64,000 nucleotides of DNA. Origin: Terrimesophilobacter sp044464485 (GTDB taxonomy: Bacteria; Actinomycetota; Actinomycetes; Actinomycetales; Microbacteriaceae). Position numbers and translations under genes: made by a program. The stretch is from assembly GCA_044464485.1 (NCBI GenBank), contig JBIQLG010000003.1:124001-188000 (forward strand), in the 5' to 3' direction. The notes under the pieces were generated by a model. It did no database searches. It had not been told where the DNA came from and saw only the letters and a list, made by a program, of their open reading frames with translations. This document shows, piece after piece, positions 34,266 through 42,965 of the stretch (position 1 is its first letter; each line of letters starts with the position of its first letter).

Positions 34266-35126
34266 ATGTTCGACCCCGTGCTGCTCAAAACTTTCGTCAC
34301 CGTTGCCGAGACGCTCAACTTCACGCACGCTGCGGGTGTGCTCGGATTGAGCCAGCCCACCGTGAGCCAGCACATTCGCAAACTTGAACTGGCCGCGGGC
34401 CGAAACCTTGTGACGCGCGACACGAGAGACGTGCAACTTACCGACAATGGCGACGCGCTCCTGGGCTTCGCGCGCACAATCCTGGCCGCGCACGATGAAG
34501 CGGCAAGCTACTTCACCGGTTCGGCCATGCGAGGTCGTCTCCGTTTCGGCTCCGCGGACGATCTTGCGCTCACCCAACTCCCGCGAATCCTGCGAGACTT
34601 TCGGCACCTCTACCCGCAAATCAACCTCGAACTCACCGTGAACCAGAGCGGTGTGCTCATCAGAAGACTTCAGGCCGGCCAGCTCGACCTCATCTTCGTG
34701 AAGCAGGAGTCCGGGGATTCGCTCGGCCGACTCGTGCGCAGAGACCGGATGGTCTGGGTTGGCCACAAGAGCTTCACGATCGACCCCGGGGCGCCGCTTC
34801 CGCTTATCGTGTATCAGGCGCCGAGCCTCAGCCGCACGTTTGCGATTCGCGCACTTGAGTCGGCGGGGCGCACCTGGCGCATTACCTGCAACGTGAAAGA
34901 AGTCAACGGCGTACTGGCCGCGGTGCGGGCAGGAATCGGAATCGCCGTGTTTCCGCAGTCGCTGCTCCCGAGCGATCTGGTCGAGTTGCCGTCGTCCATG
35001 ATGTTGCCGGACGCGGGAGACGTGGATTTCACGCTCATCGAAAATCCGGCAGCGCCTCGCGAACCTGTCGAGGCTTTGTCATCGGCCATTCTCGGCAAAC
35101 CGGTGCAGCTGCGCGCCGTACCGTGA
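34266..35126 (+). CDS. LysR-family transcriptional regulator
   Basis: 286 residues. N-terminal winged helix-turn-helix: DPVLLKTFVTVAETLNFTHA, then LGLSQPTVSQHIRKLE (recognition helix), then a periplasmic-binding-like effector domain with LRFGSADDLALTQLP. Its divergent arrangement with the MFS exporter suggests effector-dependent control of export. The TGA stop abuts the adnB stop as the palindrome TGATCA. The effector is unknown. Confidence 0.93.
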   Translation: MFDPVLLKTFVTVAETLNFTHAAGVLGLSQPTVSQHIRKLELAAGRNLVTRDTRDVQLTDNGDALLGFARTILAAHDEAASYFTGSAMRGRLRFGSADDLALTQLPRILRDFRHLYPQINLELTVNQSGVLIRRLQAGQLDLIFVKQESGDSLGRLVRRDRMVWVGHKSFTIDPGAPLPLIVYQAPSLSRTFAIRALESAGRTWRITCNVKEVNGVLAAVRAGIGIAVFPQSLLPSDLVELPSSMMLPDAGDVDFTLIENPAAPREPVEALSSAILGKPVQLRAVP

Positions 35127-38100
35127 TCAGCGGGCGTCGATAGCGGCCCGCCAGAGCGTGACGAGTTCGTCTTCGTCAAAAATCCGATCCGGAGCAATCA
35201 CTTTGTCCTCCGACACGTAATAGAAGACGGCGTCAACACTTTCCGGGTCTATGCCCTTCCATTTCGCGAAGGCAAGACGATACAGCGCGAGCTGCAACTG
35301 ACGTTCCGCAAGCTCTTCGCTGGTGCGAGGAGCCTTTCCGGTTTTCCAATCGACGATCTGGAATCGCCCGTCATCCTCGAAGACCGCGTCGATCTTGCAA
35401 ATGATGATGCGACCATCAAACGGCAAATGTACCTCGCGTTCGACCTCAACCGGTTTCCTGCTGGCCCATTCCGACCTCTCGAACGTCGCCTGCAGTCGCG
35501 CAAGCTCCTCGATGCCCAGCGCACTATTCTCCTGATCCAATTCGCGTTCCACAACATCGATGACGTCACCGGAACCGGCAAACCCGGAACGTTCCTCCAC
35601 CCACGAGTGGAAGAGCGTGCCCAGCCGCGTTGCGCGGAAAGGTCGCTCCGGCATAGGGCGTCGGATGCCTGCGGCAACATCAGCCGGCTTCGTCACGAAA
35701 TCCTTGAACCGGCTCGCAGCGATCCGGTTGGGTACCTCGACGGTGTCGGTCTCGCGCTCACGAGCATCGCGTTCGGCGAGCAAGAGCGTCACGTCGTCCT
35801 CGAACGCACCGCTCACTGCCGGCGGCGTCGAACGCACAAGCGACGCCGCCCGCTCGACCGCACGCCGCCGAGTACCCAGTGGATCCTCCGGCCAGGACAT
35901 GGGAAGTTCTTCTCGAAGTTGCGGCTTTTCCTCCACGGAAGGCGCGCTCGGCACCGGCGGCACGATGCCCGCGTCGGAAAGTTCGACAAGGTAGGGGCTT
36001 GCGCCACGCCACTGCGACTGGCTTGACCAGAACGAACCGGTGAGAAGCAAGCGATGACGTGCGCGCGTGACCGCGACATACGCGAGCCGGCGTTCTTCGC
36101 GCTCGTGCCGTTCCCTGACGCCATCGCTGAACGCCGCGTGACGCGCGAGCAGGTCTTTGCGCGACTCGGCGTGTTCCCAATCGAACACAGGGAGGCTTTC
36201 GGCGTCACCCCGAAACTCGTAAGGGAGCGCCCCGAACGACGTCCATCCGCTCGCGTCACGAATTTTGGCGGGCAATTCATTCTCGACCATCCTCGGAACT
36301 ACGACAAGGTCCCATTCCAGGCCCTTGGCTCCATGAATCGTCAACAGTTGAACGGCGCCCTTTTCTGGCTCTTCGGGGCGCGGTGCCAGGTCATCCTTGC
36401 GCACCGCTTCACGAAGCCACTGCAGAAAACCGCTGAGATTGCCTCCGTCACTCACCGTACGGTACGCGTCGATGGCGTCGAAGAATGCCTCCCTGCTCGC
36501 GCGAGAATTCGATCTTCTCTCGTTTGCGATCACTTCGATATCGAGACCGAGTTCCTGCTCGACGAGTACGACGAAGTCGAGCAGGTCCAGAGTGGATCTG
36601 GCGCGCAGTTTCGCAAACAGTTGCCCCGCCTGCTTCAAGCGAGACAGGCCCTCCTCCGAGAATCGGGCAAGAATTCCGTGGTCGGGGCTCGCATGAGCCA
36701 CAAAGTCCAGCGCGTCGATGATGGAGCCGCCCTCGCCCTCCGCGACCGACGCGCGCAGTTTCTCCCTCATGCTCTCTTCGAGCGGTTTCTGCGCGTAATC
36801 ATGATCCCTCAGCCATGAGGCGACACGGCTGAGCGCGTGCAGATCGCGAACCCCGATTCGCCAGCGTGAACCCGCGAGCAATCGGATAAGCGGGGAACCC
36901 GCGGTCGGATCGCTGATCACCGAAAGCGCACACACGAGATCCGCTGTCTCGGGCTCGTCGAGCAGTCCGCCGATGCCGAGTACGTGGAAGGGCACGCCCT
37001 CCGCGCGCAGCGCTTCGATGAACACCGACTGAGTGCGCCGCGCACGAAACAGCATGGCCGCCGTCGGCCGTTCCGAGCCGGATGGTAGATCAAGCTGGTG
37101 CTTCAGCCACCGTGCCGCCGCGCTCGCCTCATCCGTCACGGACTCTTCGAAGCAAATCTCCACCGGTTGGTCGCATGCCGCGGGCGCCGCGACCAGCTCC
37201 TCCACCCTCACGCTCGTGGCGGCGACGAGCGGCTCGACCAGAGTATTCGCCGCTGCAAGGATGCGGTGCCCGTTGCGCCAACTCGTGGACAGCGCGAACT
37301 CCTGCACCGCGGCACCTGATCCGAAACTGGCGGCAAACTGCTCGAGGTTTGCTGCGCTCGCACCGCGCCATCCGTAAATTGATTGATTCGGATCGCCGAC
37401 GGCCATGACGCTGTGACCGGAAAACAGCTCGGAAAGCAGCCACGTCTGCACCACGCTCGTGTCCTGGTACTCATCGAGAAGCACGACGCGATAACGCTCA
37501 CGGAGCTGGGTCCTCACGCTGTCCACGCGGCGGATGACCTGCAACGCGAGCATCACCTGATCTGCGTATTCGACAACCCCTCGTCGCGCCTTGGCCTCCG
37601 CGAACCGGGCGGAAAGATCCAGCAACAGCGGCAACGACGAAACGGAATCGATGATGTCCAGCGCTTTGGCGTATTGGCCCGTGCCTCCGGTCGGCAGCTC
37701 GACGAGCTGCGCAAAACGGATCGCCATGGTGTGCACTTTTGCCGGATCCACCACGTTCTCGCTGAGTGCATGGCTGAGGTCAACGACGGCGGATGTGATG
37801 GACTCGGGCGACTTGTCCAGGGCGCCGAGGCGTTCGTCGGTGCTGGCCATCACGATCGATCTGGCAAGCTGCCATGCGGATGCTTCGCTGAGCACGGCTC
37901 CGTCGCTTTCCCGCCCGAGCAACACCGCGTTGTCGCGAAAAATCGTGTTCGCAAACGAGTTGTAGGTCGTCACGGTCGGCGGATCGAGTTCGTCCAGTTC
38001 CTGAGTGATGATGCCGGTGGAAGCAAGCGAGCCGACCCGATCACGGATTCGGTGCGAGAGCTCGCCGGCGGCTTTTCGCGTGAAGGTGAGCCCAAGAATT

Positions 38101-38297
38101 TCACCCGGCGCGACGTGACCGTTGGCAAGCAGCCACAAGACGCGCCCCGCCATGGTCTCCGTCTTGCCGCTTCCGGCCCCGGCAATCACGAGCGCAGGAG
38201 TCTGCTCGCACTCGATGATCGCTCGTTGCTGCTCTGTCGGCTGTGGCAGCCCGAGCGCCGCCGCGAGCTCGGCTGCTCGCATGGGTTTCTCAGTCAC
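35127..38297 (-). CDS. AdnB-like helicase-nuclease subunit (UvrD motor plus RecB nuclease)
   Basis: 1056 residues from the GTG at 38297. Canonical SF1 motor: GAGSGKT (about 40-46), TFTRKAAGEL, LLDEYQDTSVVQ, VGDPNQSIYGWRGA, LLTIHGAKGLEWDLV and VAVTRARHRL. The C-terminal RecB-family nuclease has IDAVFEDDGRFQIVDWKTGKAP and a QLALYRLA motif. The GTG overlaps the preceding gene by 8 bp; ATG 38282 is an alternative start. Partner of the gene upstream in end resection during double-strand-break repair. The adnA/adnB naming follows the intact motif II here versus the altered one in the partner. Confidence 0.88.
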   Translation of the reverse strand: MTEKPMRAAELAAALGLPQPTEQQRAIIECEQTPALVIAGAGSGKTETMAGRVLWLLANGHVAPGEILGLTFTRKAAGELSHRIRDRVGSLASTGIITQELDELDPPTVTTYNSFANTIFRDNAVLLGRESDGAVLSEASAWQLARSIVMASTDERLGALDKSPESITSAVVDLSHALSENVVDPAKVHTMAIRFAQLVELPTGGTGQYAKALDIIDSVSSLPLLLDLSARFAEAKARRGVVEYADQVMLALQVIRRVDSVRTQLRERYRVVLLDEYQDTSVVQTWLLSELFSGHSVMAVGDPNQSIYGWRGASAANLEQFAASFGSGAAVQEFALSTSWRNGHRILAAANTLVEPLVAATSVRVEELVAAPAACDQPVEICFEESVTDEASAAARWLKHQLDLPSGSERPTAAMLFRARRTQSVFIEALRAEGVPFHVLGIGGLLDEPETADLVCALSVISDPTAGSPLIRLLAGSRWRIGVRDLHALSRVASWLRDHDYAQKPLEESMREKLRASVAEGEGGSIIDALDFVAHASPDHGILARFSEEGLSRLKQAGQLFAKLRARSTLDLLDFVVLVEQELGLDIEVIANERRSNSRASREAFFDAIDAYRTVSDGGNLSGFLQWLREAVRKDDLAPRPEEPEKGAVQLLTIHGAKGLEWDLVVVPRMVENELPAKIRDASGWTSFGALPYEFRGDAESLPVFDWEHAESRKDLLARHAAFSDGVRERHEREERRLAYVAVTRARHRLLLTGSFWSSQSQWRGASPYLVELSDAGIVPPVPSAPSVEEKPQLREELPMSWPEDPLGTRRRAVERAASLVRSTPPAVSGAFEDDVTLLLAERDARERETDTVEVPNRIAASRFKDFVTKPADVAAGIRRPMPERPFRATRLGTLFHSWVEERSGFAGSGDVIDVVERELDQENSALGIEELARLQATFERSEWASRKPVEVEREVHLPFDGRIIICKIDAVFEDDGRFQIVDWKTGKAPRTSEELAERQLQLALYRLAFAKWKGIDPESVDAVFYYVSEDKVIAPDRIFDEDELVTLWRAAIDAR

Positions 38298-41200
38298 TGC
38301 ATACCGCCCGAACTCGATGCACCGCGCGGGTGGCGGCATCGCCCATCCCATACGGGTCGACTTCGCGAGAGCCCGAATAGATGCCCATCGCCATCCCGAT
38401 AGATGCCAGACGGATGCGCTCCCGAAACGCTTCCAGCTGCTCCGGAGTGAGGGGCGCCTGCACGCCTTCTCGATACTGTTTCCCTCTCACGCCTTCGCGC
38501 ACGAAGACAAGCTTCGCCCCGCCCGCGTGATGGTGGGGCATCTCGGCGAGCACATCATCCAAAGCGCCGGAGGAGTAGGCGAGCTGATACGCGGCCAACT
38601 GGGGATACTCGTCAATGACCGACTGGTTGGATTCGTGCTTGCCGGTCTTCAAGTCCACAATGACGACGGCCCCGTCAGGGGCGAGTTCCACTCGGTCGAT
38701 CGATCCCGAAACCCGCGCGCGCCCGACGTCGAGCGTGAAACGGTCTTCCGCGGCGAGCAGCACCTTCTTCTCGCGGGCAAAATCACCGAGGTACTCTGCC
38801 ACGCCTGCAGCCAAACGTCGCGCCGATCGCTTCTGCTGTTCCGCAATCCACGGAGCCTCGAAAACGAGCTCCTTCCAGCGACTCTCGATCGCCTTCCACA
38901 CCTCCTCGACTTGCGGTGACGTCGCCGTCTCCATTGCCCAGTGCACGATCGTGCCGACTCCCATCGCTGTGCTCGATTGGGTGCCGGAAACCGATTCAAT
39001 GAACCAGTCCATCGGCGACTCCTCGAATGCACCGAGTTTCGAGGGCGAGACGGGGACCGTCTCCTCCTCGAGGTAGAGCGGTTCGGTGGTCGTTGCTGCG
39101 GCCAGCCCGTGCCAGTCATCCGGATGCGCCCCTGGGATGCCTCGCTCGGCCAGAAACGCCAGATTTGCCGCGATGTGCGGATCGGGTGATTCGGCGCCAG
39201 TGAGACTGCGCCGCAATCGACCGACGAGACCGCGCAGAGTCAGAGGCGGAAGCGTCGCAGCGGGCAAGGGTTGCGCGCCGTCGGGCGCGAGCGCGAAAAA
39301 TACGCTCGCCGCTTCATCATCATTGGCGACCGCAGCGAGAATCACCTCGCGGCGTGCTCGGGAGACCGCGAGCGCGAACATGCGGAGTTCATCCGCGAGT
39401 ACCGACTTTCGCGCGTCGGTGGGAGCTACCTCGCGCTGATGCGCGACGCGCACGAGAAGTTCCGGCGACAAAAGGGAACCTCGAAGCCGCATGTTCGGCC
39501 ATGCACCGTCCTGAAGACCCGCCACGATCACCGTGTCGAACTCTCGGCCGAGTACACCGATCGGCGTCGTGACCAGCACGGAATCCATGGCGGCCTGAGG
39601 CGAAAGCGTGTCTTCCGGAACTTCGGCGTCAAGAACTGCCTCGAGGAACGAGGATGCAGGCGAACCCGGCTCTCGCTCCACAAAACGCGCCGCCGCGGTA
39701 AAGAGCGCGAGAACGCCGTCAAGGTTTCGATTTGCTTCGGCCGAGAGAATTCCCGAACCCAAAGCCTGTGCCTGCCACAGGGGAGCCCGCCCGCTGCGCT
39801 CCCACACGAGCCAGAGCAGTTCCTCGATGGTTGCGCCAGCATCAGCGGCGGCGTGCACCTCCGCAAGTGTCTCGGCAAGCCGTGAGGCCGCCCGTGCCGC
39901 GCGGTGATCGATCGTGGCCAGACGCCCGGGGGCCTGCAATGCTTCAACGAGCAGCTCGTCGCCCGCACGGGCTCCCCCGCCCGCCAACTCCTCGGTGCGC
40001 AGCGCCAGCCTGAGCCTCCTCAGGCCCAGCCGGTCAAGACCGCCAAGCGGCCCCAGGAGCATCTCCGTCGCGCGCGCGGGGGTAAGCGTTGTTCTGCGCA
40101 TTCCCACGTCGACGATGTCGAGAACGCCACGCACCGCGGGCTCGTCGCGAAGCGGACTGCCACCGGACACCGTTCTGGTGGGAACGTCGGAAAGCGCGAG
40201 CGCTCGCGCGATCTGGGGAACCTGCGCGCCGCTGCGGACCACCACCGCCATCTCACGCCATGCGAGGCCGTGAACGAGGTGACGCTCACGCAAATACCGC
40301 GCGAGGGTCGACCAGAGTCGCGCCTGGGTCGGTGCGGTCGTCGTGACGACGCGGCTGGTCTCGTCGTCCGCACCCGCGAGGTCGGACTGGGGATTGCGAT
40401 GTCCGAAGGTTGCCGCGGTTCCAATCCGGGCCGTCACGTTCGACGTCAGGGCGCGCAACTGACCTCGCTGTCGATGCGAATGGTTCACATGCAGCACGGC
40501 GAGATCATCGATCTTCACAGCAGCACCGAAGCGGCCGACTATTTCGGCTTCGCCGCCGCGAAACGCCGCGACCGCAACATCGGGATCCCCGAAGGCAATG
40601 ATTTTCACTCCACGACCCGCCAGGGCGCGCAGCATCGACACGGTCGATTGAGTTGCGTTCTGAACGTCATCGACGAGTATCATTCGGAGGCGCGAAATTG
40701 ACTCCGGCACGACCCCCGCCGCGATCGACCGCACGGCGGCTGCCGCGAGCTCCGCCGCGTCAAGCTGATCCGGTCTGGACTCGGCAAGCACGCTCAGATA
40801 CTCTCTCTGGAACTCCGCAACGGCCGCCCATTCCGGATGACCGTGCTCGCGTGCGAGCGAGGTCATGACTTCGGGGCTGATGCCATGTTCCGTGGCGCGC
40901 ATCATGATTTCACGCAGTTCGGTTCGGAACCCCCGCAATCCTCGCAACTGCTCATCGAGAGGTGGCGGCCACGCGGGGCCAGTGCCGTCGTCGCGATGGC
41001 CTTCGAGCAACTGCGCGATGTCGCTGTCCTGATCGCCACCCGTGAGCAACCGCGGTGCCTCCGCACCCGCGGCGCGCCGCGCGAAAGACACGATTTCGAA
41101 TGCGAGCGAATTGATCGTGCGAGCGAGCGGACCCTCCGTCGGCACGGCGACGGCGAGCGCAAGCCGGTCCCGCAGCGCGGTAGCAGTTGCCCGATTCTGG

Positions 41201-41418
41201 GCGATCACGACGAGCTCGTTCGGCAGCCATCCCCGCGCGAGGACCCGATCTGCCACGATGTTCACGATCGTCTCAGTCTTTCCCGTTCCCGGTGCGCCCG
41301 TTACGATCGCGGAAGCGTCGTCAGGCAAGGCAATGATCTGCGCCTGCGACGGATCGGGTGCGTTGGGCCTTGCCGCCTCTCCGCGCAGCGCCGCAGTGGA
41401 GAATCCGATGACCGTCAC
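38290..41418 (-). CDS. AdnA-like helicase-nuclease subunit
   Basis: 1042 residues. Walker A is GAPGTGKT (41-48), but motif II reads LVDDVQNATQ instead of DEYQD, so ATPase function is probably weakened, as described for one of the two mycobacterial motors. The C-terminal nuclease motif is intact: GSIDRVELAPDGAVVIVDLKTGK and DEYPQLAAYQLAY. No four-Cys iron-sulfur arrangement like AddB is visible. It pairs with the downstream gene (8-bp overlap), giving two motors and two nucleases. GTG start 7 nt after TAGCTT; divergent from the DUF3107 gene. Confidence 0.88.
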   Translation of the reverse strand: MTVIGFSTAALRGEAARPNAPDPSQAQIIALPDDASAIVTGAPGTGKTETIVNIVADRVLARGWLPNELVVIAQNRATATALRDRLALAVAVPTEGPLARTINSLAFEIVSFARRAAGAEAPRLLTGGDQDSDIAQLLEGHRDDGTGPAWPPPLDEQLRGLRGFRTELREIMMRATEHGISPEVMTSLAREHGHPEWAAVAEFQREYLSVLAESRPDQLDAAELAAAAVRSIAAGVVPESISRLRMILVDDVQNATQSTVSMLRALAGRGVKIIAFGDPDVAVAAFRGGEAEIVGRFGAAVKIDDLAVLHVNHSHRQRGQLRALTSNVTARIGTAATFGHRNPQSDLAGADDETSRVVTTTAPTQARLWSTLARYLRERHLVHGLAWREMAVVVRSGAQVPQIARALALSDVPTRTVSGGSPLRDEPAVRGVLDIVDVGMRRTTLTPARATEMLLGPLGGLDRLGLRRLRLALRTEELAGGGARAGDELLVEALQAPGRLATIDHRAARAASRLAETLAEVHAAADAGATIEELLWLVWERSGRAPLWQAQALGSGILSAEANRNLDGVLALFTAAARFVEREPGSPASSFLEAVLDAEVPEDTLSPQAAMDSVLVTTPIGVLGREFDTVIVAGLQDGAWPNMRLRGSLLSPELLVRVAHQREVAPTDARKSVLADELRMFALAVSRARREVILAAVANDDEAASVFFALAPDGAQPLPAATLPPLTLRGLVGRLRRSLTGAESPDPHIAANLAFLAERGIPGAHPDDWHGLAAATTTEPLYLEEETVPVSPSKLGAFEESPMDWFIESVSGTQSSTAMGVGTIVHWAMETATSPQVEEVWKAIESRWKELVFEAPWIAEQQKRSARRLAAGVAEYLGDFAREKKVLLAAEDRFTLDVGRARVSGSIDRVELAPDGAVVIVDLKTGKHESNQSVIDEYPQLAAYQLAYSSGALDDVLAEMPHHHAGGAKLVFVREGVRGKQYREGVQAPLTPEQLEAFRERIRLASIGMAMGIYSGSREVDPYGMGDAATRAVHRVRAVCSD

Positions 41419-41425
41419 GACTGCA

Positions 41426-41431
41426 AAGCTA
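41426..41431 (-). promoter_or_regulatory. -10 box of the adnAB-like operon, leaderless-type
   Basis: Minus-strand TAGCTT ends 7 nt before the GTG at 41418. Confidence 0.45.
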
Positions 41432-41499
41432 TCTCAACCCTCAGACACGAATCCGTTCCGCTGACAACGAACCGGCGAACCCCGGTCGACGTTGTGTCG

Positions 41500-41505
41500 T
41501 AATCT
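41500..41505 (+). promoter_or_regulatory. -10 box of the DUF3107 gene, leaderless-type
   Basis: TAATCT followed by 6 nt and the GTG at 41512. Confidence 0.5.
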
Positions 41506-41511
41506 GGGCTC

Positions 41512-41736
41512 GTGGACATTCGCATTGGTATCATCAACAGCCCGCGTGAGCTGAGTTTCGAATCCGATCAAACTGCCGCAGAAATCGAGAAGATCGTGAC
41601 GAGCGCTCTGGAAGGCGACGCAAAATTCATGAGGCTGCTCGACGACAAGGGCCGCGTGTTCGTCATCGCCGTCGACACCTTCGCCTACATCGAGGTCGGC
41701 TCGGAGACATCGCGACGCGTGGGATTCGTCGCCTGA
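41512..41736 (+). CDS. DUF3107 family protein
   Basis: 74 residues, counterpart of Rv3208A (TB9.4). The sequence MDIRIGIINSPRELSFES followed by RVFVIAVDTFAYIEVGSE is typical of the family; a small alpha/beta protein with no known catalytic residues. GTG start 6 nt after TAATCT. The TGA overlaps the ATG of the small membrane protein (TGATG), so the two are co-translated. Confidence 0.88.
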   Translation: MDIRIGIINSPRELSFESDQTAAEIEKIVTSALEGDAKFMRLLDDKGRVFVIAVDTFAYIEVGSETSRRVGFVA

Positions 41737-42026
41737 TGGAACTCCTCTTCGTCGTCATGCTCGGCGCGGGAATAGGTGCCATCCCGCGCTACATCCTGCC
41801 GGGTCGCGATACGTATGGCAGCGCGCTTCTCCCTGCCGCTGGCGCCGCGGCGTCCGCCGCCGTCTGGGCTGCGCTCACCTGGCTTGGCTGGCCGTTCGAC
41901 GGCGGCTGGATATGGTGGGTGAGCCTCGGTGCGAGCGGTCTCGTCAGCCTCGTGATCCCGCTCCTCATCGCCTCGCGACGCAAACGACGTGACGAGCACC
42001 TGTTCGAGCAGCTTCTGCGCGCCTGA
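41736..42026 (+). CDS. Small membrane protein
   Basis: 96 residues with three hydrophobic stretches (LLFVVMLGAGIGAIPRYIL, LLPAAGAAASAAVWAALTWLGW, WWVSLGASGLVSLVIPLLI) and a basic C-terminal tail (ASRRKRRDEHLFEQLL). Function unknown; small proteins of this kind occur next to DUF3107 in actinobacteria (Rv3209 position). Coupled to the DUF3107 gene by a 1-nt stop/start overlap; convergent with the ferritin-like gene, 7 bp away. Confidence 0.75.
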   Translation: MELLFVVMLGAGIGAIPRYILPGRDTYGSALLPAAGAAASAAVWAALTWLGWPFDGGWIWWVSLGASGLVSLVIPLLIASRRKRRDEHLFEQLLRA

Positions 42027-42033
42027 GGGGCCA

Positions 42034-42756
42034 TCACGCCGTTAGGCCGAGATCATCCATTCTTCGCGTGTGGTCCGCGATCAGCTCGGTGAGAACGGGC
42101 TCAAGTCTTTCATCGTCATGCGCGGTGTTTTCGGGAAGGTTCAGTGCCGATCGCGCCACGAGGAGTACATCGCCGACAAGTCGTCGACCGAACAGGGCCA
42201 AGCGGGATGCCAGTTTCGGGTTCGCCTCGATTGCCGCTTTCAGCTCACTGGCGATGAGAGCGAGGGAATCCCGATCATCCAGGATGGAAGCGATGCGCTC
42301 CGCGTCGTCTTCGTCAAACCCTTCGGCGATGCTGGCAAAACCGTCGTCGAGAATGCCCGCCCCCACGTAATACGCCAGGAGCGCTTCTGCCCAGTCGCTT
42401 CCTCGGGTTCGCGATTGAAAACCGTCGATCGTCTCGACGAATGGCTCCATTGCGTCCGCGGCATTTCTGCCCAACTTCTTCACCGCATCGACGAGGGCAT
42501 GGTGCCGGGCGAGAGCCGCCCCCGCGACGCGACTCACCGCTTCCTTCGACGCCGTAGTGGGTGCGTCGATGACCGCGCGGGAAAGACTCTCGAAAAAGGA
42601 CAGCTGCACGTAGGCCGCCTGGCCAAGAAACCGCGGCAATTCCGGCGTGAGCTCGCTCAACCCCACGCGATTGACCACCTGATTCGGGTTCGGTCGTTTT
42701 GCGCGATGCCTCGACGGAGACTGTCGCTTCGTACGACGCGGGAACAGGTTAGCCAC
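42034..42756 (-). CDS. Ferritin-like-fold protein (Rv3210c-like)
   Basis: 240 residues. After a basic N-terminus (PRRTKRQSPSRHRAKR) comes an all-helical domain with AYVQLSFFESLSR, ALARHHALVDAV, SDWAEALLAYYVGAGILDDGF and a C-terminal ELIADHTRRMDDLG. Glu and His pairs on helices suggest a ferritin/MiaE-like di-metal bundle, but the EXXH pattern is not complete enough to be sure of metal binding. Gene order next to rhlE and DUF3107 matches Rv3210c. GTG start 6 nt after TAGGCT. Confidence 0.8.
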   Translation of the reverse strand: MANLFPRRTKRQSPSRHRAKRPNPNQVVNRVGLSELTPELPRFLGQAAYVQLSFFESLSRAVIDAPTTASKEAVSRVAGAALARHHALVDAVKKLGRNAADAMEPFVETIDGFQSRTRGSDWAEALLAYYVGAGILDDGFASIAEGFDEDDAERIASILDDRDSLALIASELKAAIEANPKLASRLALFGRRLVGDVLLVARSALNLPENTAHDDERLEPVLTELIADHTRRMDDLGLTA

Positions 42757-42762
42757 GGTAAT

Positions 42763-42768
42763 AGCCTA
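42763..42768 (-). promoter_or_regulatory. -10 box of the ferritin-like gene, leaderless-type
   Basis: Minus-strand TAGGCT ends 6 nt before the GTG at 42756. Confidence 0.55.
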
Positions 42769-42878
42769 GCGTCGGTGGTCTGAGGCTTCGGCGGAAAAGC
42801 CCGTGAGGGACGATGGCTCCTCGCGCGACGAAACGCTGTGAATCGGCAGGGGTGCGCCGCAGATCTCACGCGCACCGC

Positions 42879-42884
42879 TAAACT
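42879..42884 (+). promoter_or_regulatory. -10 box of rhlE
   Basis: TAAACT. Predicted transcription start is near 42891, the first base of a hairpin, giving a structured leader of about 75 nt. The 209-bp region 42757-42965 is the longest gene-free stretch of the window. Confidence 0.45.
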
Positions 42885-42890
42885 GGGTTC

Positions 42891-42911
42891 GGCCCCCACG
42901 CTGGCGGGGCC
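42891..42911 (+). promoter_or_regulatory. Hairpin at the 5' end of the rhlE leader
   Basis: ggcccc pairs with ggggcc around a 9-nt loop. It would form the very start of the rhlE mRNA and may stabilise it or serve as autoregulatory target of the helicase. Confidence 0.4.
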
Positions 42912-42965
42912 CTGCGCCCTGGGAAAAGACGGGCGTAACCTCACACCCAGACAGGGCACCAAAAC

